This document shows positions 52,960-64,000 of a stretch of DNA of 64,000 nt, one piece after another. The stretch is taken from contig JAFISE010000128.1 of the NCBI GenBank assembly GCA_022560025.1, positions 21,299 through 85,298 of the forward strand, read 5' to 3'. The notes beneath the pieces are model-generated. The model searched no databases. It worked only from the letters and a program-made list of their open reading frames with translations, and was not told where the DNA came from. Within the stretch, counting starts at the first letter, position 1. Each line of letters starts with the position of its first letter. The stretch comes from Stagonosporopsis chrysanthemi (taxonomy: Eukaryota; Ascomycota; Dothideomycetes; Pleosporales; Didymellaceae). A program made the translations under genes and the position numbers.

Positions 52960-55900
52960 ATGCCAGGGAGAACCGCGACGCGCGCAACGCGCACGACGCG
53001 CACAACACGCACAGCCGCCAGCACCAAATCTGCGCGGTCGTCAACCATCGAGATTCCCGACGAGGGCCCCGTCACCTCACTGCGCACCCGGGTCGTGCAG
53101 GTGTTCAGTGATGCGCAGAAGACGACAGCAACACAGCGCAAGCTAGTCGTGACCCTTCGGAAAATGCAGGAAGAATGTTGTTTCGAGCCTCCTCCCACCA
53201 CGAAGAAGGGCAAGAAGGCTCAGGAGGAAGAAGAGGAGGAGTTTGATGAGAGGGACTTCAATCAAGAGATCGTGCGCAACGTGCTGCGGGTCATGAACGT
53301 GAAGAAAAGCGAAGCCGCTGGCGACCGTGTCATTCGCTTTCTCGCCATGTTTCTCAAATATGCCTCAGAGAAGGACTCCAAGATCTACGCTGCAGTTATG
53401 GAGACCGAGGATGAGGGCAGCCAGGAGCCCACCAACCGCTTAAACAGGCAGATCATAAGTATTCTCGTACGCCTGCTTCCATCGAAAGACAAGACGGTCC
53501 GGTTCCGCGCTACTCAGACAATCACAACGCTGCTTAACAGCCTCCAGCAGATTGACGTCGACCTTTTCTCCCTCATCAGGATGGGCCTGACCAAGCGTCT
53601 GCGGGATAAGGAGGCTGCCGTGCGTGTCCAGGCAGTCATGGGGCTGGGTCGTATGGACGGCGACGATGACGACGAGGATGAAGACGACAGCGATGACGAG
53701 GCCGGCACGATTCTCGACAAACTTGTAAGCATCATGGGCACAGATCCAGATGCCCAAGTACGGCGCACCATTCTGGCGAACATACCCAACACTGGGTCAG
53801 CATTACACTTCAAGCTTGAGCGGGCTCGAGACACGGATCCTGCTACACGGAGACATGTCTATACCAAACTTCTCCCAAACATTGGAGACTTTCGTTACCT
53901 TTCGCTGGTCGAGCGTGAAAAGTTGATACGTTGGGGATTAAGAGATCGGGATGACACCGTACGAAAGGCCGCAGCACGGCTATTCTACGAACGCTGGATC
54001 GAGGACTGCGCCTCCAAGCGGGACGAACGCCCAGAAGAGGAAAAGGCACGAGACGTCACTGCTCCACCAAGCCGAGAGGCTCTGTGTGAGCTCCTAGAGC
54101 GAGTCGACATTGTCAATGCAGGTGCTGAGGATGGCATGGCCCATGAAGCTATGAAACAGTTCTGGGCTGGAAGACCTGACTACCTCGAGGCCATGAGTTT
54201 TGACCACGACTTTTGGTTGAACCTGGATCCGCCGGCTGCCTTTATAGTACGAAGCCTCAATGACTTTGGCCAGGACACCGACGACGATCGAGTGCGGGAA
54301 CTCATTGAAGAGAAAATGCTCGACATCACGCAATTCACCGTGATCCTCAAGAAGGAGCTCAACAATGTGACCGCGGTCCTTCGAAAAGACGCCTTGCTCA
54401 GCGAAGACGACCCTGAGGCAGATGAAATGGGGGAACTTCTTCAAGACAGCATGTTCGTGACCGAACAGCTCTTGCATTTGTCGCTCTCGCTCGACTTCGC
54501 AGATGAGATGGGCAGGAGGCAAATGTACAGCATTACACGAGACGCAATCGCCGATCCCGCACTCCCAGAAGAGTGCACTAAGCTGGCCATCGAAGTGCTA
54601 CGTGTTGTCTGCGGCAACCGCGGCGAGTCGGATTTCTGCGCTGTCGTAATGGAGGCTATTCAGGACGTACGCGACACTCTGCTGGACGATGACGACGAAA
54701 CCACGGAAGTTTTAGACGATGCTGAGAGCTTCCACTCCGCCCAGTCTGAGCACGACAGCCCACCTCCGGCGAGCCAAAAAGCGGCGAAACCAGCAAAGAT
54801 CCTCAGCCCTGAGGAGGAGGAAGAGAAGCTGGAACGTGAGACTAACGTTCACTCCAAGTGCCTGCACCTCGTGCAATGCACGCTTCAGAACGTGACCTGC
54901 AATCTGGAGACAAACACCAACCTGACCAGCATGTTGAATACGCTTATCATTCCTGCTGTGCAGTCTCGCGATAATCACATAATCCGCGAGCAAGGCATTA
55001 TCTGCCTTGGAATCGCAGCCCTCCTTAGCATGGTAAGCATCAGCTTTGGCTAAATCCTTCATGCACTGACACAATTGTAGGATCTCGCAACTAGCAACCT
55101 CGAACTCTTTTTCCACTGCTTCTTCAAAGGACATGATGCTCTGAAAGAGATCGTACTGCAAATTCTCTCAGATGTCATCATCACACATCCAAATCTGCTT
55201 GCGCCACCTGCAGCGGACCCAGACGTCACTGAGCAATCCGAGCTGCCTGAGCAAAATCCATTGCTAAGACCACTGGTCAAAGTTTTGCTCAGGGGCATCA
55301 ACTCGGATAACGCAAGGGTTGCACAGATCGCCTGTGAAGCAGCGCAAAAGTTGGTCTTCCACAACCTGTTGCCGGTTGAGGCAATCGAAGAGATTGTCAA
55401 GACCTTCACGCAGAAATACTTTAATCCTGACACCGACCTCAACCCTGCGCTGAGACAGGGATTGGCATACTTCCTTCCCGTTTTCTGCCACTCCAAGATC
55501 AAGAACGCGCAAATTATGGCGGGAGTCGCTGTTCCAGTCATCTCCAAACTCCTCGTTTCCCGCGACGAGATTGAAGAAGATGAAGATGCTGAGATGGTTG
55601 GCTGGCCTGCCATCACAGCACACTTTGCAGACTGGACAGATGGTCGCAAGGTTGTTGGTCAAACAGAAGCCGGCCTCGATGGAAAGATCAGCTTTAGCGC
55701 AGATTCTGAGCTCCCCCACCTGGCTCTCGCTGTCGACATTCTCGAGCGAGCTCTTACAAGCACATGTTCGAAGGATGAGCGCAAGCCTCTGCTCTCCTTG
55801 TTGACCAAGCTACACATCTCAGCGACCACACCCAACTCAAAAGAGGGAGAGAACGCAGGCCACGAACTCCTCGAGACCCTTCAGGGACTTGTTTCGGAAG

Positions 55901-56331
55901 CCGTCGAGGAGAGTATCGGCGTAGATGCAACACAACGAAATGCGCTCGCCAAGCTCGACGCAACGCTCACCAAGCGCCTAGGCGATGTAGCCAACGCCAC
56001 AGTCGTCCAGGAAGATCTCGAAGACACTGTCACCCCCGAGACTGCCAATCCCAGCGAAACACCTGCAGAGGGGCCGCGGTCGAGTGTAGCACGCTCCAGC
56101 GTCGCTCCCTCTGTGGACGGCAGCGAGATGGAGGTGGACGAGGATGACACAATGCTTGCAGGTATGCAAGGAGAGGGCACACGTATGCCTCTGGAAGTCG
56201 AAGACAGCGATGACGATGATGAGAGCACACCCCGCGCCTCGCGAGTTCGTGCTACAAGAGAAGCAGCCGAGAAGACGGAGGCAGATATCATGGACGAGCT
56301 GCTTGCTAGTGACGAGGAGATGACCATGTAA
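52960..56331 (+). CDS. Condensin complex subunit 3 (CAP-G / Ycg1 / Cnd3)
   Basis: Two exons, 52960-55032 and 55081-56331, with a 48-nt intron (GTAAGC...ACTGACAC...TTGTAG), give 1107 residues; the join reads AALLSM/DLATSNLELFFHCF. HEAT repeats dominate: VSEL-like helices such as IISILVRLLPSKDKTVRFRA, GLTKRLRDKEAAVRVQAVMG, KLIRWGLRDRDDTVRKAAAR and the C-terminal LVKVLLRGINSDNARVAQIA. Acidic linkers (about 230-245, 575-640) and a long Glu/Asp/Ser tail (about 1010-1107) are seen. The RTR-rich N-terminus of about 20 residues is low-complexity. The protein is the HEAT subunit that, with the kleisin, clamps DNA in mitotic condensin. Start chosen at the first ATG (MPGRTATRATRTTRTT). Confidence 0.94.
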
Positions 56332-57018
56332 ATGTCATGTTCATATGCATTGATGAGTTGGTGTTGGCTTGGTCGGCGTTGTTGGTTACTGGGTCTACTT
56401 CGGTTCGCGAAGTCTTTCTTTGATACCCCATCGATATCTAGGGTGGGTCGCAATGCACGCAATACTCATTCTCTTTCCTTGCAGACCCTCCACTTGAATA
56501 TCCCGTCAAATGTCGCAGTGATGTACTCGCCTCCTTGTCACTACGAAGCATCCTCTCCACCGCCATAATATCAACATATTCACCACCACCGGACAGCTCT
56601 CGACCCTCGTTCTACCACACCATACCTTCTTATACGACCACATCGCCCCTTACATTTTCAACCAAAACATCCCATTCTCCACTACAGTACTGTCCTCCCT
56701 CACCACACAAGAATCCGCAGTGTCTAACCCCGAAGACCTGTTGACGAGTGCACGGGGTCCGCGCCAGGTAATGGGCTGTGGCGGTAATCAGTCTGGACAA
56801 GGATATGGAGAGGAGTAAAGTGGAGTACCAATACATTCCCAGACGTCAACAGGGCACGCGAAAGCAGCGCTCTAGTGTTGATTTGAGCACGCGACAGCAC
56901 GAGGCAGTGGAGAAGCACATATTGGAGCTTAAAGATCTAGGCATTTATGACTCTATAAAATGGTAGCTCTAAACATCCCTGGCTCTCTTAAGACCAAACA
57001 GATCAAAGACTCGTTCGT
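56332..57018. other. Intergenic between convergent genes
   Basis: This 687-base stretch holds the ends of condensin (plus) and nitronate monooxygenase (minus). Part of it (56520-56820, plus) is open in one frame for about 100 codons without a usable ATG until MGCGGNQSGQG, and a 53-codon ATG frame follows (56805-56966). They may be remnants of a small gene. Confidence 0.4.
56805..56966 (+). CDS. Possible small ORF (53 aa)
   Basis: The frame starts at ATG 56805 (MERSKVEYQYIPRRQQGTRK) and ends in a helix-like segment, HILELKDLGIYDSIKW. It could be a short protein or the last exon of one; no upstream exon joins cleanly. Evidence is limited to composition. Confidence 0.15.
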   Translation: MERSKVEYQYIPRRQQGTRKQRSSVDLSTRQHEAVEKHILELKDLGIYDSIKW

Positions 57019-58159
57019 CTACAACTTACTCTGTCCAATTCCTCGGGTCCCCGCGCCCGCGGCAACTGACTGCTGCCCTTCCTCAACATACAGCGCCTGG
57101 TTTTTCCTCATCGTCTCGATTGCCTCTCGCTCAATACGCCTCAGGAGCTCCTCGTTCGTGGGGATGTCGTGAATCAGTCCGACCGCTTGTCCCGCAGTCC
57201 AGACACCAAAGTCCTTGTCGCCAGTCAGGTAGACCTGGCGACCACGCTGACCAGACATATATGCCGCGACCTCCTCGAACTTGCCTGTCTCGCTCGTCTT
57301 CTCGATGTCCACGACTTGCAGAGCAACCTTGTTCGCGAACAGGCGGCTTGTGTTCCTCCACCGGCGCAGCACGAGCGCGGTATCTGTCTCCTGCGCTTCG
57401 ACGATGGTCTTCTTGATGTTTTCGTGGATCGGCGCTTCGACTGTGCACATGAAGCGCGTGCCCATGTTGACTCCGCATGCTCCAAAGGCCAGCGCGGCCG
57501 CGAGACCCATCCCGTCTACGAACCCACCGGAGGCAATGAACGGAACGCCCAGACTCTGGCGTGCCCGTGTGAGCAGTATGATGTTGGTGATGTCTGTCTC
57601 GCCAACGTGGCCGGCGCACTCGAAGCCGTCGATGCTGAGAAAGTCGGCGCCGAGCTTTACGGCCGACTGGGCGTGACGGATGGTGGTGCACTTGTGAATG
57701 ATGATGGTGCCGGCAGCCTTGAGCTGCTTAATGACAGGTCCAGGCGAATTACCGGCGGTCTCGACGATCTTGACTTTCTCGTCGATGATGACCTGTGCGT
57801 AGGCAGCGTAGTCGGGTGGGACCATGGAGGGAAGGAGGGTGATGTTGACGCCAAACGGGTATTTTGTCATGGTGCGGCACCGGCGGATTTCCTTACGGAG
57901 GTCCTCGGGCGTGGGTTGCGTGAGGCCTGTGAGCTGGGCACATGTTAGTGAGTGTCGACCTAGATTTTTGAAGAGCGCGTACTATTCCCAGGCCGCCGGC
58001 GTTAGACACAGCAGAGGCCATCTCAGCATACCCTACCCATTGCATACCCCCTTGCACAACGGGTACTGGAAAATGTCAGTATACACAAAGCCTTGGAGGT
58101 CTTGGTCGAAGCTCACTTCTGATGCCGAGGGCACGCGTGAGCTCTGTGTTGAATGGCAT
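57019..58159 (-). CDS. Nitronate monooxygenase (2-nitropropane dioxygenase family), peroxisomal
   Basis: Three exons (58159-58117, 58065-57983, 57933-57019) with introns of 51 and 49 nt, give 346 residues. Joins read LGIR/I/PVVQGGMQWVG and NAGGLGI/LTGLTQPTPEDL, the canonical N-terminus of the family. The FMN barrel shows IIIHKCTTIRHAQSAVKLGA, DGFECAGHVGE with the catalytic His, and FIASGGFVDGMGLAAALAFGACGVNMGTRF. The enzyme oxidises alkyl nitronates such as propionate-3-nitronate with O2. The C-terminus ends in SKL, a perfect PTS1 signal, so it should be peroxisomal. It is the last intact gene before the A+T-rich region, about 1.1 kb away. Confidence 0.94.
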
Positions 58160-59329
58160 AATTTCCTGAACTTCCCAAGAGGAGTACCAGAAGAGTGTTA
58201 ATTTCAAAACGTCTGAAGGGGCCGAGACGTGGTTATGAAGGGCTGCAGGCTCAGCAGTCGGTGCGGTGTGTTACGGCTGCGGAGCTGATCCCCCACAAAA
58301 TCATCCCCCACAAGGCCGTGAGCCGAGGTATTCACGCGCCGCACGAATCATAACACAAAGCCCGGCGTGTCGAATGCTTGATGAGTGATCCAACATTGTT
58401 TCCACACAATGCGCAAGTCGACCTACTCTACTCACGACAGGTACACACGCGTTCGTGCGCATGGCAATAAACGCTATCATATACAACGTCTGATAGCTCT
58501 TGCAGAGTACAATAGCAGGCGGCGGTCAATCAGGGACATTTCACGCGTCATCACGTGCTTTGTAACATCTGAGCTAAAACATGGAGCACGACGCATGCAA
58601 AACCTAGATGACCAACCAGCAGCATGTCAATGACCGAGTCACTACAATGTTGTTGTTCGGACTTTGATGTCTCCCGGATTTAGAGCAAGCAAGCAGATAT
58701 GTAATCAACCACTACTACAGTGCGTCAACTTTAAACCTCGCGCTCGTCTCACTATCCTGGAACTCTTCTTCCGACACTATGTACGGTACGATGAGCACCT
58801 GGGAAAGTAAGCCGGGGCGCAAGGCCCCTTGGCTGCTCGGCCATATCTGCGACAGCTGCTCATAAGTGAGAGCACTTAGTGGTCTTGTAGGAGCTACCGT
58901 GTCCGTGCGCGTGATGCGCGGATTGCGTGATGCGCCGAACCACCAAAATAGCTCACTCAAAAATGAGGCTATAGAGCCACACACAATAGTTATTATTGCG
59001 AGATATTTTGTTGGAGTACTCTATAGACCTATGCAACAATATTCTCTCATACAGTCTACTTATATAGAGTTGCTGTTTGGCTGCTGCGGGTAGTATGGGT
59101 GCGGGCAGGCAGAGGCGTTGCAGGTATAGGATGACTATAAGCACCTACTGCACGACGCGCAGGCTTCTTTTTTACTATAGAAGCTTTTAAAGATGTCTTA
59201 TTGCTTTTTTAGGACAATTGTATAGCTTCCTGGGCGTTATAAGCTTGCTTCTGACGTTCTTTTTTAGCCTTGCGTAGGCTGGCAAATGGGTCTCCTCATC
59301 GGGATCTCAAATTGGCAATATCTCTGTCA
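58160..59329. other. Transition zone between gene block and A+T-rich repeat region
   Basis: Composition is still mixed here. A minus-strand frame of 89 codons (58715-58984, ending SQVLIVPYIVSEEEFQDSE and a few further residues) is the only ORF with some coding look and may be a remnant of a mobile-element or host gene. From about 59.16 kb TpA-rich sequence starts to dominate. Confidence 0.4.
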
Positions 59330-59621
59330 GTTCAAGGCTAATTCTAAAGATTGTTAGTTCAATTTATAGCTGTAATCTAGACCTACATTTTATGCATAGA
59401 AAGTATATCTAATAGTCTAACAGAAAAAAGGTTATTTAATAACCTAGGCTGCTAAGAAATAGGTCTCTAGCTTGAACCTAGACCTGTAAAAGCAGAGTAG
59501 AAGCTTAGAGGTAGTTATATAACTCTACCTAGACCTTAGATTGTTTAGTAGCAGCTTAGAAGCAGCTACTTGTCTCTCTACCTAGGCAAGCTTAGAAGCT
59601 ACTACTAGGCTAGTAAATAAG

Positions 59622-60102
59622 TATAAAGTGTTAAGGTTATACTTTAAGCAAAGCTTGTAAGTACTATTTAATTAGTTCTTAGAAATAAATATAGTAACAA
59701 GAAACTAAAGAAGTTTATAATAAGAAGTATAGATACTATCTGTCTATCTTAAAAGCAAGAGTAATAATAAGTAGTATAAAGTAAACTATCTAGCTTAAAG
59801 GTTAAAGTTAAGATCTAATAACTTAGATTATTACTTAGGTTAAATACAAACTATAAGAGCTTATATTCTTACTATGCTATATACTATAACTATAAGATAC
59901 TTATTAATAAGCAACTAGAGTTAGTCTAATAAGATATAGTTTTAATTACTTGTTAACAAGTAGAATTATACTATACTTATTAATAAGCAAGTTATATAAC
60001 TTATAATTACTTTGTTTTATACCTTAATCTTTAGTTCTTGTTAAGATTCTAGTTAGTTACTTATTACACTATACTATATTCTTTATAAGATTATAATACT
60101 AC
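59622..60102 (-). repeat. LTR-like arm 1 (inverted copy)
   Basis: Its reverse complement matches the arm at 61572-62080 over essentially its whole length, with differences that are mostly G/A or C/T changes, as expected from RIP. Shared landmarks are the stretch with TAGACTAACTCTAGTTGC and the TTATAACTTATAATTACTTT block. Edges are estimated by eye. Confidence 0.8.
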
Positions 60103-61571
60103 TTTTTCTTTTTATCTAGTTTGTCTTTAAACTATATAACAAGTAACTAGGTTTATATAAAGCTAAGGCTTCTTTTTATCTAGTAACTAAGTTAGTTAAA
60201 ATATCTTCTTATATTTATAACTTTTAACTTAGCTTAGAAATTTAACAAGCTAATATACTATCTAAAGTTTCTTATAACTATTATTTCTTTAAAAGCTATA
60301 AGTACTATATTATACTAAACGCTCTAAACTAAATAAAGTATACTAAATACACTAAGGTAGGCAAGCTATATATAAATATATCTTAGAAATTATTAGATTA
60401 TACTTATAAAGAGTATAAAAAAAAGGTTAAAGATAATAAAATATTATTATAAGAATAAGTCTAGTTCTTTAAGCTTACTTTATATTACCTAATAACTACC
60501 TAACTTAGATCTGTCTTCTAACTGCTCTTTAGTACAGTCTTCTCTAAGCTTCTAGGTATAATAAGAAAAGCCTTTATAGAGTTTAAATAGATAGTTTTAA
60601 AGTATTCTTTTATATAAGACCTATAGAAGTAGAAATCTAGTCTTATAGTTTATCTTAGTACTCTTATATATCTTGTAGCAGATACTTATATAATTTAGAC
60701 CTCTTTAGTATTTTATATTATTATATTATACTTTAAAACTTATTCTAGCAAGTAATAGCCTTATAATAATATTACCATAGTTTGCTTAGTTATTTGTATA
60801 GGTATAGCTAGAGTATTATACCTAAACTAAATAAGTCTTTAAATTGTTTATTTAATAGTTTAAATACTAGAAATCTCTTAACAACTAAAGCTTATAGGTT
60901 TAGAACTTTTTATAACTTACTACTTTAAGATTAACTTTAGAAAGCTGTATTAGATTGCGCTAAGGTAAATACTTAGAGACTATTAATAACTTACTTAATT
61001 TAGATATAACTTTAATATTAGGCACTACTACAAGACTTACTACTTAGTCCTAGAACTAATTAGAGGCTAGATACTCTTAGAGCCTTATATTAGTATTACT
61101 GTCTCTTGCTAATAATAGATTTAATTTAAAGCTATCTTACTACAATCTTTTAAAAGAAATAGCCTAACTGTAGTAAGATTTTGCTTAGTTACGTGCTAGT
61201 CTTACTCTAGCAGATTACTTTCTACTTATAATAAAAATACTACTAATAGGTATACTGTATTAATCTACTATAAAGCAGCTATTAGAAGCTAGCTTAGTAC
61301 TTATAGTATATAAAAAGCTTTTTAAAAAGACTCTTTATATTAAGGTTCTTACTAATAGAAGTAACTTTACTTTTTAGTAATAGTATACCTTTATTTAAGA
61401 CTAACTTAATATTAATATAGACTACTATTAGAGTGTATATATATATATAGTTCTAGTCTAGAGTTATATTTCTAGATTAGCTAAAGAATACTTAGAACCT
61501 TAGTACTTCTTTAATAATAAGACAGATTGCTTTTATACTATAAAAGAGATAATTATACTCTTTAAGACATA

Positions 61572-62080
61572 CTATTATAATCTTGCAAAGGATATAGTAC
61601 AGTATAATAAGTAACTAACTAGAATCTTAATAAGAGCTAGAAGTTAAGGTATAGGACAAAGTAATTATAAGTTATATAACTTGCTTGTTAACAAGCACAT
61701 ACAGACTATTGCTTATTAACAAGTATAAGATAATTTTACTTGTTAATAAGCAACTATAACTATATTCTATTAGACTAACTCTAGTTGCTTATTAATAAGC
61801 ATCTTATAGTTATAGTATATAGTATAGTAAGAATATAAACTCTTATAGTTTGTGTTTAACCTAAGTAATAATCTAAGTTATTAGATCTTAACTCTAACCT
61901 TTAAGCTAGACAGTTTACTTTAAACTACTTATTATTACTCTTGCTTTTAAAATAAATAGATAGTATTTATACTTTTTACTATAATCTCTTTTTAGCTTCT
62001 TATTAGTGTATTTATTCTTAAAAACTAATTAAATAGTACTTATAAGCTTTGCTTAAAGTACAACCTTAATATTTTAAAGA
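61572..62080 (+). repeat. LTR-like arm 2, adjacent to gag-like remnant
   Basis: The partner of arm 1, in the opposite orientation and separated from it by about 1.47 kb. A gag-like decayed frame starts about 10 bases after its right end, so it is best read as the 5' LTR of a plus-strand element that runs off the window. It is slightly longer than arm 1 because of small insertions around 61690-61730. Confidence 0.78.
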
Positions 62081-62088
62081 CTTTTAAG

Positions 62089-63004
62089 ATGTCTACTACC
62101 TTAGAAAACTAAGCTACTCTAAGCAGCTTTAATAAAGCTCTACTTATATATAAAGTAGCTTCTAGAAGCAATACAATCTTTATTGCAAAGCTTAACCTTT
62201 ACTATAAAGACTATAACAAGCTAGATAAATAGCTACTTTAGTAAGACTTATTCTTTACTTTCTAAGGACAAAGCATACTAGAAGTCTAATAAGTTACTCT
62301 TATAGCTAGTTACATGCATAACTAAGCTTTAAAGTAGATTAAGCTATTTCTCTAACAGTATACTATAGAAAAAGCTCTAAACAAAGTTAATAAATAGATA
62401 TATAATATTAACAACTTTAAAAAAAAGATTAAGACTATTTTTAGAGTTATTAATAAACTAAGTATTGCCTAATATAAGATTTAGCATATCTAATAGTAAG
62501 ACTTTGCTATAGACTATACTGCTAACTTCTAACAACTTGCAGCTAATATTAACTAAGACAATACTACTTTACTTACTATATTTTAATAAGGCCTGAAGCT
62601 AAGAGTTAAAAAAAAACTAATATATAGTAGTATATAGCTTAATACTTTTAATATACTTATTTAAAAAACTATTAATATTAATAACTAACTTTATAAACTT
62701 AACTAAGAACTTAGCTATAGAATTTATAATAGCTAATAAAACATATTTACTACCTAATAACACTAGCTCTAGAAAAAAAAAAAACTTTTAATATAAGTAA
62801 TATAGAAAATAATATTTACTTAATATTTTATAATATATTTATATAAGAACTAGTAACTATTACAGCTTTAAAGCTATAGACCTTTCTAATCTTAACAAGA
62901 GACCTAAGTATTAAGACTATAAGAATAAAAGTAGTAAGAAAAGTAATAAGCTTTTAGTAACTTGTTATAGCTATAGCAAACAAGGTTACTATGCTAGAGA
63001 CTGC
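62089..63004 (+). pseudogene. Decayed gag-like frame with zinc-knuckle remnant
   Basis: A start codon at 62089 (MSTTLEN, then a stop) opens a frame broken by many TAA and TAG codons. Near its end, at 62963-63004, 14 codons in one frame keep the spacing of a CCHC knuckle (C-x2-C-x4-H-x4-C), with first and last Cys intact, but the second Cys and the His both changed to Tyr by single G:C to A:T transitions. The protein is not functional. Sequence beyond 63005 is likely protease and reverse transcriptase remnant but no motif is legible. Confidence 0.6.
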
Positions 63005-64000
63005 TAAAGTAAGAACAAAGTTACACAGCAGCTTAATATACTTACTAGTAAGATAGACTTTGCTAATACTAGTAAATAAAAAATACTTACTAAAGATATA
63101 AGATGTCTTATAGAAGACTTAGAGACAAGATCTAAGACAGATAATAGATATATTATACTTAATAAAGACTAACAAAGTATTTAAAGTAGAGTATCTATAC
63201 TATATAAGCTTAATAAAGTTATATACTAACTAGCATAGTAAGCAAAGAATATATACTAAAACCTAGTATTTAAAGAAAACTATAATAAAATAATCTAAGT
63301 CTTAGACTAACAATTAAAAAAATAAAAACACTAGACTAGTATTGCTAACTATAAATCTAATAAATATATAGTATATAATAAAGTAGTATATAACTAAAAG
63401 TACACTTACAACAATAATATACTTAATATTATAGACAATAAGCTTAAAGTAGCTTGTATTAAGTTATAAAAGTTACTCTAATAACTCTTAACTAACTATA
63501 CTAATATAATAACTTAAACTTAGACAATAATACTTTCTTAAGTTTATAAGAACTCTAAGAATACCTTAGTATCTATCTACTAGCTTTTAAAGACGCAAGA
63601 TAAATAGCAAGCAGAATAGTTTAATAAATACTACTATAATAATTATACTACAACTACTAAACTAAGACAATATAGTAAAGATATATATAGCTTAGATAAG
63701 CTTAATTTTAATAAGGCTCTAGCACAACACAGTAGCTTACTACTAATATACATACTAGACTTACAGAACCTACAGTACTTTACTACTATATAGACTATAT
63801 ATAGCAATAATAGCTGTATAATATACTATAAAGACCAGCTCTATAGTAGATAGTTTTCTAATACTAAATACAAGTGTTATAAGAAATAGTATAAATATAC
63901 TAATAATATATATAAAACTTACTTCTAAGATAAATAATAATAAAAATACTTCTTAGAAGAAAACATAATATAATATATATACCTAAAATAGTTACTAGTT

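Larger units (their letters stand above)
59330..64000. mobile_element. RIP-degenerated LTR retrotransposon region (A+T-rich isochore)
   Basis: From about 59.33 kb to the window's end the sequence is overwhelmingly A+T, is dense in the dinucleotide TA and has almost no CpG; no ORF above about 60 codons survives in any frame. This is the signature of repeat-induced point mutation (C to T in CpA context, both strands) on repeated DNA. Two LTR-like arms in inverted orientation and a decayed gag-like region with a recognisable zinc knuckle (listed separately) identify LTR retrotransposon remains. The element class (Gypsy or Copia) cannot be settled here, and the right end lies beyond the window. 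Confidence 0.85.

Noticed and set aside
58715..58984. 89-codon minus-strand ORF next to the A+T-rich region
   Set aside because: Slightly coding-like end but no start context, homologue or splice partner; may be a relic.
1..64000. CRISPR array, prophage or bacterial operon
   Set aside because: No regularly spaced repeats or bacterial gene organisation; introns and gene content are those of a filamentous fungus.

Overview
The window looks like a chromosome segment from a filamentous ascomycete, most likely a Dothideomycete of the Pleosporales type. The evidence is: genes split by short (about 45-65 nt) GT-AG introns with CTRAC-like branch sites; typical mould genes (GH72 glucanosyltransferase, HapX, a mannitol dehydrogenase like the Alternaria enzyme, a questin-oxidase-like protein, DUF1996 and DUF6536 proteins); and a gene-rich, GC-balanced block (1 to about 59.1 kb) that switches abruptly into a very A+T-rich, TpA-saturated, stop-riddled tract (about 59.3-64 kb), as left by repeat-induced point mutation (RIP). 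The species call is inference. Exon joins were made by hand from splice signals and reading phase.

Layout. 0-11 kb: end of a METTL25/RRNAD1-like methyltransferase, a cysteine-free E2-like (UBC fold) protein, a GPI-anchored GH72 enzyme, a pepsin-like protein without visible catalytic aspartates, the co-chaperone SGT1, and a protein with DXO/RAI1-type nuclease motifs and an RGG tail. 11-24 kb: a questin-oxidase-like protein, a DUF1996 secreted protein, a GH2 exo-glucosaminidase, an acyl-CoA dehydrogenase and an NADP mannitol dehydrogenase. 24-34 kb: a conserved-looking unknown, an RWD/DUF1115 protein, a P-loop ATPase interrupted by an in-frame TGA, the iron regulator HapX with two SreA-type GATA sites just upstream, a palindromic GATA site, and a tRNA-Ser gene missing part of its 5' acceptor side. 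34-47 kb: a PHO89-type phosphate symporter with a 5-nt micro-exon, a small hypothetical gene, MCM5, a DUF6536 membrane protein and a membrane-anchored FAD monooxygenase. 47-58 kb: a compact housekeeping block (mitochondrial uL1, COG2, NADH pyrophosphatase, mitochondrial-type cysteine synthase, condensin subunit CAP-G/Ycg1, peroxisomal nitronate monooxygenase). 59-64 kb: RIP-degenerated LTR retrotransposon sequence with two LTR-like arms in inverted orientation.

Functionally the window is a mosaic, not an operon or an evident biosynthetic cluster. Linked themes are cell-wall polymers (GH72, GH2), replication and chromosomes (MCM5, condensin), organelle metabolism (uL1m, cysteine synthase, nitronate monooxygenase) and iron control (HapX with its own GATA sites). 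I found no compelling, wholly new multi-gene system. The best leads are the cysteine-less E2-like protein, the DXO-like protein, the interrupted ATPase, the GATA-site architecture around hapX, the micro-exon and the damaged tRNA.
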